Shown piece by piece: positions 34,001 to 41,794 of a DNA stretch of 64,000 bases. The stretch comes from Desulfobacteraceae bacterium UBA2174 (GTDB lineage Bacteria > Desulfobacterota > Desulfobacteria > Desulfobacterales > UBA2174): assembly GCA_002327445.1 (NCBI GenBank), contig DCWA01000029.1:53315-117314 (forward strand), read 5' to 3'. A program made the position numbers and the translations under genes. How positions within the stretch are numbered: position 1 is the stretch's first letter; the number at the start of each line of letters is the position of its first letter. A model generated the notes under the pieces. The model was not told where the DNA came from and made no database searches. It saw only the letters and a list, made by a program, of their open reading frames with translations.

Positions 34001-36423
34001 TCCCCTCCCCGCCCGTGCCAGCGGTACCCGCGGCGGAATCACCGGCGCCCGGGGAAAAGCCGGCCTTCGACCGCGCCCGGTGCCTCGAATTCGCCCGGGG
34101 CCTGGCAGCCAACGTCCTGGGGCCGGCCTTCGCCGAGGTGGACGGGTTTGCCGCCCGGGTGCGCCTGCCCGACGAACCGTTGATGCTGGTGGACCGCATC
34201 GTTTCCATCCAGGGGGAAATGCTGTCCCTGGGCGAGGGGCAAATCGTCACCGAGCACGACGTCTTCCCTGATGCCTGGTACCTGGACGGCGGCCACGCGC
34301 CGGTGTGCATCGCCGTGGAGGCCGGACAGGCCGACCTGTTCCTCTGCAGCTACCTCGGCATCGACCACCAGGTACGTGGCGCCCGCAACTATCGGCTCCT
34401 GGACGCCAAGGTGCGCTTCCATCGCCGTCTGCCGGAGCCGGGAGAAACAATCCGCTACGTCATTCACATCGACCGCTTCGTGCGCCAGCAGGACACCTGG
34501 CTCTTCTTCTTCCGCTTCGAGGGGACCATCGACGGTGCCCCGCTCATCTCCATGCGCGACGGGTGCGCCGGATTCTTCACGCCCGAGGAAGTGCGCCGCA
34601 GCGGCGGCATCGTCCTCACCGAGGCCGAGCGTCGTCCCCAGCCGGGAAAGCTGCCCGAAAACTGGCAACCGCCGGTGCCCATGGAGCCCACGGCCCTTTC
34701 CGACACCCAGGTGGAGGCCCTGCGTCGCGGAGATCTGCACGCCGCCTTCGGCGGCTCCTTCCAAGGGGTGACGCTGTCGGAGAATCTCCGCCTGCCCGGC
34801 GGCCGCATGCACCTGATCGACCGGGTTCGCCGCCTCGATCCCCGGGGCGGGCGCTTCGGTATCGGCACCATCGAGGCCGAGGCGGACATCGCCGGCGACG
34901 AATGGTTTCTCACCTGCCACTTCGTGGACGACAAGGTGATGCCCGGCACCCTGATGTACCAGTGCTGCGAGCAGACCCTGCGGGTATTTCTGCAACGCCT
35001 GGGATGGATCGCCGAAGACGCCGGCCCGGCATATCAGCCGGTGTACAACATCGAGGCGGTGCTCAAGTGCCGCGGTCCGGTGACCCCGGAGACCCGGCGG
35101 GTTGTCTACCAGGTGGATCTGCGGGAAATCGGCTACGATCCCTCCCCCTATGCCGTGGCGGACGCCCTCATGTTCGCCGACGGAGAGCCCATCGTGATGT
35201 TCAGCGGTTTGTCTCTGCGCGTCGACGGCCTGACCCGGGAGGCCATCGAGGCCTTCTGGGAACGTCGCCGCCAGCCGGCACCGCCCCAATACACCGGCGC
35301 GCAGATCCTGGCCTTTTCCGTGGGCCATCCCTCGGATTGCTTCGGGGAGCCGTACCGCCCCTTCGACGAAAAACGCTTCATCGCCCGGCTGCCCGGCCCG
35401 CCCTACCTCTTTCTGGACCGGGTGGTGGACGCCGGCCCCGCACCCTGGCGCCTGGAGGCCGGGGCATGGGCCACGGCCGAGTATGACATCCCCTCCGATG
35501 CCTGGTATTTTCGGGCCGACCGCGGCGGCGGAGTCCTGCCGTTTTGCATCCTGCTGGAAATCGCCCTCCAGGCCTGCGGGTTCCTGGCGGCCTACGCCGG
35601 CTCGGCCCTGCAGAGCGACCAGCCCCTCAAGTTCCGCAACCTGGGCGGCCGGGGGACCCTCCATCGGGTACCGGACCGCCATAGCGGGCGCTTGACAGCC
35701 ACCGCCCGCCTCACCCGGGTCTCCAAGGCCGGGGCCATGATCATCGAAGAATTCCAGATGGCGGTCAGCGACCGCCAAGGTCCGGTCTACACCGGCGAAT
35801 CGACCTTCGGTTTCTTTAGCGAACAGGCGCTTTCCAACCAGGTGGGGTTGCGTGAAGCCGACAGTCTGATACCATTTCCTGACGAAACGGACCTTGCCGG
35901 CGCCAAATCGGAACAAATGCCCGCGATGGCGCCGCTGTCGCCGGACGATCCCGGGACATCCCACGGTTCCGGCCTGCCGGCGCGGGCCCTGCGCATGATC
36001 GATCGCATCGAGGCGCATCTGCCCGACGGTGGTCCGGACGGCTCGGGATGGATCCAGGGCACCAAGCAGGTGGACCCGAACGAATGGTTCTTTGCGGCCC
36101 ACTTCTTCCAGGACCCGGTCTGTCCGGGATCCCTGGGCATCGAGGCGCTGCTGCAGCTGCTGCGCGTCGATGCCCTTTCGCGCTGGCAGGGGACCGACTG
36201 GCGCATCGAGCCCCTGTGCGGGGCAACGCATCGCTGGACCTACCGGGGGCAGGTAACCCCCGGTGACAAGACGATGCAGGTAGTCGCGGCAATTCGCGAA
36301 CGCGGCACGAAGGGCAACCCATTTTTGCGCGCCGACGGCATGTTGAGCGTCGACGGCCGCCGGATCTATCACCTGGAAAACTTCGGCCTCCGCCTGACGG
36401 CCGGGCCAACGAAACAACCATGA
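31099..36423 (+). CDS. pfaC: PfaC-type PUFA synthase (KS-CLF-DH-DH)
   Basis: The 1774-residue protein has an active ketosynthase (about 1-440, D-A-A-C-A-S-S at C191, E-C-H-G-A-G-T, N-I-G-H). A second KS-like domain (about 460-850) follows in which the active Cys site reads G-V-S-A-G-A, i.e. a chain-length-factor domain. A linker (H-Q-A-F-L-D) like that of PfaA comes next, then four hotdog halves forming two FabA-like dehydratases. Their motifs include C-H-F-V-D-D-K-V-M-P-G-T near 1274 and A-H-F-F-Q-D-P-V-C-P-G-S near 1667. It dehydrates and isomerises to set cis double bonds. No acyltransferase domain is seen. It overlaps oleA by 4 nt. Confidence 0.92.
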   Translation: MNSPLDIAVVAVGGVFPGAPDTTVFWQNIAAGRSAIAEVAPGRWIAPVRAMVAPGPVPDKALSPHCGLVRDFTFDPHGFRVSAEALAELDPLYHLVLQAGREAVSGGCLDAVRPERTGTILAAIALPTDGASALARRLFMEAVSAECFHSSVSHLADHRLRRAARVTSLPAALLAAALGLGGGSFTLDAACASSLYAVRLACDALSAGRLDAVLAGGVSRPDCLYTQVGFSQLRALSPSGRCAPFDADADGLVVGEGAGVVVLKRLADALSRGDPILAVIRAAGLSNDTRGNLLAPDSAGQIRAMKHAYDQAGWAPADVDLIECHGAGTPVGDRVEIDSLFGLAPRDSAGHRPCAIGSVKSNIGHLLTAAGAAGLIKTLLALKHRTLPPSLNFQRPADPRLDPQRPFRVQTAAGPWENDGHRARRAAVSAFGFGGINAHLLLEEWTGDPPSKSRSATPRPRTSSPAPVAIVGMAARIGALPDLPAFAEAVGGHRPAVTPIPPRRWRGLGHMAGLLGQGPIQAAWMEDIPFPADRFRIPPAEIPDLLAQQGLMLLAAGEALQDAGLPLRALRERMGAIIGIEFDPEATDFHVRWWLRHGEADKTLPPAMQAAARAHPDLMNTWLKQLGEEFSLPLNASRTVGALGGIVASRVAREFGCGGPSFGVSAGAVGGLQAVEIAARFLQQGETDIMIAGAVELTCDARHLAIHAGVDGAGDQPPGEGAVALVLKRLEDARRDGDRIYAVIEGLGAAGGAFGENEEHLRRSIRDRSLAAAQAEAGPGEKPADVPENAAIRHHIGGTGAVEGLAEMVQVALDLHRGSMPQRRGTGAWSADGHCLHLVLRAADSPVPAARPAPDPPLTAGPTTSIPVGRPLAIPPLDPELASPAGAPPRPDTARVSIPRAGSPTGPAQAHIARIDRLAANTVATAEAHQAFLDLSASLTRQYGQAVALQARLLSTPGASTKLTAAPVPSPPVPAVPAAESPAPGEKPAFDRARCLEFARGLAANVLGPAFAEVDGFAARVRLPDEPLMLVDRIVSIQGEMLSLGEGQIVTEHDVFPDAWYLDGGHAPVCIAVEAGQADLFLCSYLGIDHQVRGARNYRLLDAKVRFHRRLPEPGETIRYVIHIDRFVRQQDTWLFFFRFEGTIDGAPLISMRDGCAGFFTPEEVRRSGGIVLTEAERRPQPGKLPENWQPPVPMEPTALSDTQVEALRRGDLHAAFGGSFQGVTLSENLRLPGGRMHLIDRVRRLDPRGGRFGIGTIEAEADIAGDEWFLTCHFVDDKVMPGTLMYQCCEQTLRVFLQRLGWIAEDAGPAYQPVYNIEAVLKCRGPVTPETRRVVYQVDLREIGYDPSPYAVADALMFADGEPIVMFSGLSLRVDGLTREAIEAFWERRRQPAPPQYTGAQILAFSVGHPSDCFGEPYRPFDEKRFIARLPGPPYLFLDRVVDAGPAPWRLEAGAWATAEYDIPSDAWYFRADRGGGVLPFCILLEIALQACGFLAAYAGSALQSDQPLKFRNLGGRGTLHRVPDRHSGRLTATARLTRVSKAGAMIIEEFQMAVSDRQGPVYTGESTFGFFSEQALSNQVGLREADSLIPFPDETDLAGAKSEQMPAMAPLSPDDPGTSHGSGLPARALRMIDRIEAHLPDGGPDGSGWIQGTKQVDPNEWFFAAHFFQDPVCPGSLGIEALLQLLRVDALSRWQGTDWRIEPLCGATHRWTYRGQVTPGDKTMQVVAAIRERGTKGNPFLRADGMLSVDGRRIYHLENFGLRLTAGPTKQP

Positions 36424-37472
36424 CCCAACGCCTGACTTATCAACGGGTGCGCATCGCCGGATTCGGCTACGAGCTGCCACCCCACGTCATCGCCTCGGAA
36501 GACCTGGAAACGGCTCTGGCGCCGCTCTACCAGGCATTGCACCTCAAGCCCGGTCAGCTGGAGGCCCTCACCGGCATCGCCGAGCGCCGCTGGTGGGCCC
36601 CCGGCTATCCCATGCACGCCGGCGCCGCCGCGGCCGGGCGCAAGGTTCTGGCCGCCACGGGCATCGATGCGGCCGATCTCGGCATGCTGGTCTACGCCGG
36701 GGTGTGCCGGGACCACATCGAGCCGGCCACGGCCTGCGCCGTTGCCGACGCGCTGAACATCGGCCCCGAAGCAATGGTCTACGACGTCTCCAATGCCTGT
36801 CTTGGCGTGCTCAACGGCATGGTGCAGATCGCCGACGCCATCGAGCTGGGCCGAATCCGCGCCGGCATGGTGGTCTCCTGCGAAACGGCCCGATCCATCG
36901 TCGAGTTGACCATCCAGCGGCTCAACCAGTCGCCGACCATGGAAAATTTCAAGCACTGCGTGGCCACCTTGACCGGCGGGAGCGGAGCGGTGGCCGTGGT
37001 CCTCACCGACGGGAGCCTCGGCCCGGCCGGCCAGCGGCTGGTCGGCGGAGTGGTCCGCAACGCCGTGGTCCACCATGGCCTGTGCCGCTGGGGAACGGAC
37101 ACGGACAACCCGGCTCACGGCATCATGCGCATGGACACCGACGCGCCGGGGGTTATGGAGCACGGCGTGGCCCTGGGAAGGGGCACATACCGGGAATTTG
37201 TCGCCGCCGTCGGCTGGCCGGGAGGGAGGCCGGACAAGATCGTCTGCCACCAGGTGGGGGCGGCCCACCGGGCCACTGTCCTCCAAGCCATCGGTATTCC
37301 GCCGGAAGACGATTTTTCCACCTTCGCCTTCCTGGGCAACATCGGCACCGTGAGTCTCCCCATCACCGCCGCCATCGGCGCCGAACGCGGGTTCTTCGCC
37401 CCGGGCCAACGGGTGGGATTTTTCGGCATCGGCAGCGGGCTCAACTGCGTCCTGATGGGGTTGGAGTGGTAA
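36420..37472 (+). CDS. oleA: OleA, thiolase-like head-to-head acyl condensing enzyme
   Basis: The 350-residue thiolase-fold protein has the nucleophile in D-V-S-N-A-C-L-G-V (C127), a Glu-containing loop C-R-D-H-I-E-P-A-T (OleA-specific general base position), C-H-Q-V-G and G-N-I-G-T-V-S. OleA joins two fatty acyl-CoA molecules by a non-decarboxylative Claisen condensation to a beta-keto acid. Its start overlaps the pfaC stop (ATGA), so the two are co-translated. This is strong contextual evidence that Pfa-derived acyl chains feed OleA. Confidence 0.92.
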   Translation: MTQRLTYQRVRIAGFGYELPPHVIASEDLETALAPLYQALHLKPGQLEALTGIAERRWWAPGYPMHAGAAAAGRKVLAATGIDAADLGMLVYAGVCRDHIEPATACAVADALNIGPEAMVYDVSNACLGVLNGMVQIADAIELGRIRAGMVVSCETARSIVELTIQRLNQSPTMENFKHCVATLTGGSGAVAVVLTDGSLGPAGQRLVGGVVRNAVVHHGLCRWGTDTDNPAHGIMRMDTDAPGVMEHGVALGRGTYREFVAAVGWPGGRPDKIVCHQVGAAHRATVLQAIGIPPEDDFSTFAFLGNIGTVSLPITAAIGAERGFFAPGQRVGFFGIGSGLNCVLMGLEW

Positions 37473-37486
37473 AAAAACAAGTGCCG

Positions 37487-37636
37487 AGTGAACTAAAGTG
37501 CCTAAAGTGAACTAAAGTGAACTAAAGTGAAGGAATTTTGTCATTTTTAAAAAAACCGGAGCGAAGCGACTCCACAACTTTAGGCACTTTAGGCACTTGC
37601 AACTTTAGGCACTTGTAACCTTAGCCACTTGCAACT
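37487..37636. repeat. Iterated inverted repeat between oleA and oleB
   Basis: The left arm (37487-37531) is built of AGTGAACTAA and AGTGCCTAA units. The right arm (37575-37636) carries the complementary units (CTTTAGGCACTTTAGGCACTTG). The centre has TTTTTAAAAAAA and GGAGCGAAGCGACTCC. The arms can fold into a long hairpin. It splits oleA from oleBCD and could act as a terminator, processing site or insertion scar. Confidence 0.85.
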
Positions 37637-37656
37637 TTTCCCGGCTTTTTGTGATC

Positions 37657-38604
37657 ATGCCCCTGCAATCCCAACAAATCGTTGACCGCAACGACTGGCG
37701 GCCCCTCTATCCCTTCGGGTCCCATTTTCTCGACCGCGATGGCCTGCCGTACCACTACCTGGACGAGGGGCGGGGAGAGCCGCTGCTCATGGTCCACGGC
37801 AACCCCACCTGGTCCTTCTACTTTCGCCGCCTGGTGACGGCCTTTTCCCATCGCTGGCGCTGCGTGGTGCCGGACCACATCGGCTGCGGGCTTTCGGCCA
37901 AACCGTCGGCGGACCGTTACGGGTTTCGACTCCGGGACCGGGTTGACGATTTGTCGCATCTTTGCGACCATCTCGGACTGAACCGCCGCGTGACGCTCAT
38001 CGTCCACGACTGGGGAGGCATGATCGGCCTGGCCTGGGCCTTGGAGAATATCGAGCGCATCGGTCGCCTGGTGGTGCTCAACACCTCCGGTTTTTTGCCG
38101 CCGGCGGGAAAGCCGATCCCCTGGCGTCTGCGTCTGGTACGCGACCTGCCGGCCCTGGCCGAACCAGCGGTGCTGGGGCTGAACCTCTTTGCCCGGGGCG
38201 CCGTGCGCATGGCTCCGGCCAGACCTTTGCCGCCGGCGGTGCGCAACGGGATGCTGGCGCCCTGCGACCGGCCGCGCCACCGCCTGGCCACGCTGCGTTT
38301 CGTCCAGGATATCCCCCTGGTGCCGGGAGATCCGAGCTATGCGATGGTGAAGCGTGTAGACGACAACCTTGATCGACTGCGCGGCATTCCCATGCTGATC
38401 GTCTGGGGAGCCAAGGATTTTGTTTTTGATCTGGACTATCTGGCTGAATGGCGGCGGCGCTTCCCCGAAGCCGGGGTTCACGTGCTGGCCCGCGCCGGCC
38501 ATTACCTGCTCGAAGACGAGCCGGGAACCGTCCAGAGGCACATCGCCAACTTTTTGGATTGTCATGATCCTGCGGCTGCCGACACGCTCAACGACGGGTC
38601 ATGA
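37657..38604 (+). CDS. oleB: OleB, alpha/beta-hydrolase (beta-lactone decarboxylase)
   Basis: The 315-residue protein resembles haloalkane-dehalogenase-like hydrolases, with H-G-N-P-T-W-S-F-Y-F, the nucleophile Asp in V-H-D-W-G-G, and the catalytic His in R-A-G-H-Y-L-L-E-D-E. In Ole pathways OleB opens and decarboxylates the cis-beta-lactone to a cis-olefin. The order A-B-C-D is the standard one. ATG 37657 is chosen over GTG 37651; no strong SD is visible. Confidence 0.9.
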   Translation: MPLQSQQIVDRNDWRPLYPFGSHFLDRDGLPYHYLDEGRGEPLLMVHGNPTWSFYFRRLVTAFSHRWRCVVPDHIGCGLSAKPSADRYGFRLRDRVDDLSHLCDHLGLNRRVTLIVHDWGGMIGLAWALENIERIGRLVVLNTSGFLPPAGKPIPWRLRLVRDLPALAEPAVLGLNLFARGAVRMAPARPLPPAVRNGMLAPCDRPRHRLATLRFVQDIPLVPGDPSYAMVKRVDDNLDRLRGIPMLIVWGAKDFVFDLDYLAEWRRRFPEAGVHVLARAGHYLLEDEPGTVQRHIANFLDCHDPAAADTLNDGS

Positions 38605-38674
38605 CAGCAATGTCGGCATTCCAGGGCTTGGATTCAGCTTCCGGGGGACGCGTTGAAGCAGCGCGCCCGAATCC

Positions 38675-40609
38675 ATGGCGAGCGCCACTGTTGACCCTTT
38701 AAATGCGACGGGATACGCCGTGCAAGACGTCCAATCCCTCAATATCGCCAATCATCTACGCCGCGTGGCCGAAGCGTGTCCATTCCGGCGCGCCGTGGTG
38801 GCCCCGGCGGGACGGGATCGGGCTGGCCGGGTCGCTTACGCCCATTTGACCTTCCGCCAGCTCGATCAGGAATCCGACCGCATCGCTTTTGGTCTGGATA
38901 GCGTCGGCATCGGCCGGGGCACCCGCACCATCGTGATGGTGCGCCCCGGCCTCGAGCTGTTCGCCTTGACCTTCGCCCTGTTCAAGGCGGGTGCCGTACC
39001 GGTGATGGTCGACCCGGGCATGGGCATCCGGCGCATGATGGCCTGCTTCGCCGAGACCCGCCCCGAGGCCCTCATCGGCATCCCGCCGGCCCACGCGCTG
39101 CGCATCGTCCAGCCCAAATTTTTCGACACGGTGAAAACCGCCGTCACCGTGGGACGGCGTTGGTTCTGGGGAGGACCGACCTTGCAACAACTGCGCAGCC
39201 GGCCGTGGAGCGTCTTCCCCTTGGCGGATACCCAGCCGGACGAAACGGCCGCCATCCTCTTCACCACGGGCAGCACCGGCCCGGCCAAGGGAGTGGTGTA
39301 CACCCACGGCATTTTCGACGCCCAGGTACGCCACATCCGCGACCATTTCGATATTCGGGAAGACGAAATCGACCTGCCCACCTTCCCGCTGTTCGCCCTC
39401 TTCGATCCGGCCCTGGGCATGACGGCCGTCATCCCGGACATGGACCCCACCCGACCGGCCAAGGTCGATCCAACCAAGATCGTCGAGGCCATCCTCGACC
39501 AGGGCGTCACCAACATGTTCGCGTCCCCGGCCCTGCTCAGACGAGTAGGCGCCTTCGCCGCCTCACACGAACTGCGTTTCCCCTCGCTGCAACGGGTGGT
39601 GTCGGCCGGCGCGCCGGTACCTCCGGCCGAGATCGAACAATTCAGCACGATCCTGACGGAATCCGCCCGCATCCACACCCCTTACGGGGCCACCGAGGCC
39701 ATGCCGGTCCTGAGCATCGACAGCTGTGAAATTCTCACCGAAACCCGGCCTCTGACCGAACAGGGCTTCGGCATCTGCGTCGGCCGCCCGCTTGATGAAA
39801 TCGAGGTCGAAATCATCCGCATCGACGACGAGCCGATCAACCGCTGGACGGATCGCCTGGTGGTCGAAGACGGGGAAATCGGCGAAATTGCCGTCCGCGG
39901 GGACCTGGTGACCGCCACCTACTACGAACGCCACGTGGAGACGGCCTTGGCCAAAATCACCGACGAGGCCGGGTTCTGGCACCGCATGGGAGACCTCGGA
40001 TGGCGGGACAAGAAGGGGCGGATCTGGTTTTGCGGCCGCAAGAGCCACCGGGTGGTCACGGGCGAGGAAACCCTCTTCACCATCCCCTGCGAGGCGATCT
40101 TCAACGCCCATCCGGGGGTTTCACGCAGCGCCCTGGTGGGCGTCGGCCCAAAGGGCGATCAGCAGCCGGTGATCTGCATCGAGCTGAGCCCGGAGGGTCG
40201 GCGGATGCCGAGCAAGACCCTGACGGCCGAACTGCTTGACCTTGCCGCCGCCCATGCCCATACCCGGACGATCCATACCGTGCTCTTTCACCGGGCGTTT
40301 CCGGTGGACATCCGCCATAATTCAAAAATTTTCCGGGAAAAGCTCGCCGTTTGGGCCGCCGGCCGACTGGGTGGCCAGAGCCGAAACCACCGTGTTGAAA
40401 ACACGGCCGGCACCGAGGAGGGGACCCGCTTCCGGGAAGAGGCATCAGTGCTCCCCGAAGGATCCGTGGCTGCCCCCGAAGATGCCATGGACACCCCCGG
40501 CGGCTTGGCAACATCGCCGGAAGACGAAGCGTCCGTTCCCGAAGAGGTGTTGACCACCAAAAAATTCAAGATGACCCTCACCGAGGATCCGGACAAGGGC
40601 ATCAAATGA
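38675..40609 (+). CDS. oleC: OleC, AMP-dependent beta-lactone synthetase, with long acidic tail
   Basis: The 644-residue ANL-family enzyme has the P-loop T-T-G-S-T-G-P-A-K-G near residue 201, Y-G-A-T-E-A near 335 and M-G-D-L-G-W-R-D-K-K-G in the hinge region. It adenylates the beta-hydroxy acid made by OleD to form a beta-lactone. The catalytic part ends near residue 570. About 70 further residues follow, rich in Glu, Pro and Thr (A-P-E-D-A, S-P-E-D-E-A-S-V-P-E-E), which is unusual and low in complexity. The stop overlaps the oleD start. Confidence 0.92.
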   Translation: MASATVDPLNATGYAVQDVQSLNIANHLRRVAEACPFRRAVVAPAGRDRAGRVAYAHLTFRQLDQESDRIAFGLDSVGIGRGTRTIVMVRPGLELFALTFALFKAGAVPVMVDPGMGIRRMMACFAETRPEALIGIPPAHALRIVQPKFFDTVKTAVTVGRRWFWGGPTLQQLRSRPWSVFPLADTQPDETAAILFTTGSTGPAKGVVYTHGIFDAQVRHIRDHFDIREDEIDLPTFPLFALFDPALGMTAVIPDMDPTRPAKVDPTKIVEAILDQGVTNMFASPALLRRVGAFAASHELRFPSLQRVVSAGAPVPPAEIEQFSTILTESARIHTPYGATEAMPVLSIDSCEILTETRPLTEQGFGICVGRPLDEIEVEIIRIDDEPINRWTDRLVVEDGEIGEIAVRGDLVTATYYERHVETALAKITDEAGFWHRMGDLGWRDKKGRIWFCGRKSHRVVTGEETLFTIPCEAIFNAHPGVSRSALVGVGPKGDQQPVICIELSPEGRRMPSKTLTAELLDLAAAHAHTRTIHTVLFHRAFPVDIRHNSKIFREKLAVWAAGRLGGQSRNHRVENTAGTEEGTRFREEASVLPEGSVAAPEDAMDTPGGLATSPEDEASVPEEVLTTKKFKMTLTEDPDKGIK

Positions 40610-41661
40610 TGGCAGCGGCGCCAACGGATACCAACCGCCGGGTCTTGGTCACCGGGGGCAGCGGTTTTCTCGGCCGGGCCATTGCCGCCCGGCTTGTTGC
40701 CCGGGGCGACGTGGTGCGAACATTGGCGAGGCGCCAGGCGCCGGGCCTGGAACGGCTCGGCGTCGAGCAGCGGCAGGGGGACATCGCCGATGCCGCCGCG
40801 GTGGAACGGGCCTGCACCGGGATGGACGCGGTGATCCACACCGCGGCCAAAGCCGGCGTCTGGGGACCATACGAAGCCTATTACGGCCCCAATGTCCAAG
40901 GCACGCAAAACGTCATCGCCGCCTGCCGCCGCCAACAGGTCCCCTTGCTGGTGCACACCAGCTCACCGGCGGTGATCTTCGACGGCACGGACATGGCCGG
41001 CGTGGATGAATCGGCCCCCTACCCGGATCGATTCCATGCCCCCTATCCGGAGACCAAGGCTTTGGCCGAAAAAGCGGTACGCGCCGCGGCCGGCCCGCAC
41101 CTGCGCACCGTCTGCCTGCGGCCCCACCTGATCTGGGGGCCCGGCGACCCGCACCTGGCGCCCCGGATCCTGGCCCGGACAGGCCGCCTGCGACGGGTCG
41201 GCGATGGCGCCAACCGGGTCGACACCATCTTCATCGACAACGCCGCCGAAGCCCACCTGCTGGCCCTGGACCGCCTCGCCGAACGGCCGGAAATCTCCGG
41301 GCGAGTCTATTTCGTCAGCCAGGACGAACCGATTCCCCTCTGGGAGATGATCGACCGCATTTTGGCCGCCGGGGGCAAGCCGCCGGTGACGAAATCCATT
41401 TCACCGAAAGCGGCCATCCGGGCCGGGGTGTTGTGCGAATGGCTCTTCCGGACCCTGCACCTGTCCGCGGAGCCGCCCATGACCCGCTTTGTCGCCGCCG
41501 AGCTGGCCACCAGCCACTGGTTCAACATTTCCGCCGCTCGCCGGGACCTGGGCTATGCGCCGAAAGTCACCATCGACGAGGGGCTCGAGCGCCTGGCCGC
41601 ATGGTTGAGGAGGGGCGTTTTGGGGCAGGACCCATCGGACGGATCCGTCGGATCGGTCTGA
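40606..41661 (+). CDS. oleD: OleD, NAD(P)H-dependent 2-alkyl-3-ketoacid reductase
   Basis: The 351-residue extended SDR has T-G-G-S-G-F-L-G-R at the N-terminus, H-T-S-S-P-A-V and the catalytic Y-P-E-T-K. Its C-terminal half resembles 3-beta-hydroxysteroid dehydrogenase/isomerases. It reduces the beta-keto acid from OleA to the beta-hydroxy acid used by OleC. ATG 40606 overlaps the oleC TGA; ATG 40609 is equally possible. The last residues (S-D-G-S-V-G-S-V) are encoded by a short GGATCCGTCGGATC-type repeat. Confidence 0.92.
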   Translation: MMAAAPTDTNRRVLVTGGSGFLGRAIAARLVARGDVVRTLARRQAPGLERLGVEQRQGDIADAAAVERACTGMDAVIHTAAKAGVWGPYEAYYGPNVQGTQNVIAACRRQQVPLLVHTSSPAVIFDGTDMAGVDESAPYPDRFHAPYPETKALAEKAVRAAAGPHLRTVCLRPHLIWGPGDPHLAPRILARTGRLRRVGDGANRVDTIFIDNAAEAHLLALDRLAERPEISGRVYFVSQDEPIPLWEMIDRILAAGGKPPVTKSISPKAAIRAGVLCEWLFRTLHLSAEPPMTRFVAAELATSHWFNISAARRDLGYAPKVTIDEGLERLAAWLRRGVLGQDPSDGSVGSV

Positions 41662-41733
41662 TCCGACGGATATTTTTCAGCAACGCTTGGAAAATTGTAG
41701 TTTCCCGGAATGTTCCAGAAAAAACGCCTTCCC

Positions 41734-41776
41734 AACCTTGAACCTGGAACTTTGAACCTCGAACCTTGAACCTCGC
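41734..41776. repeat. Period-7 heptamer array (GAACCTT/GAACCTC)
   Basis: Six degenerate 7-bp units precede the PLP-enzyme gene. They belong to the same family as the arrays at 10153-10197 and 19571-19631. The surrounding 133-nt gap holds no gene. Confidence 0.85.
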
Positions 41777-41794
41777 TAAGCGTGGGAGACGACG

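Noticed and set aside
34039..36480. 813-residue minus-strand ORF opposite pfaC
   Set aside because: Antisense shadow of the dehydratase domains.
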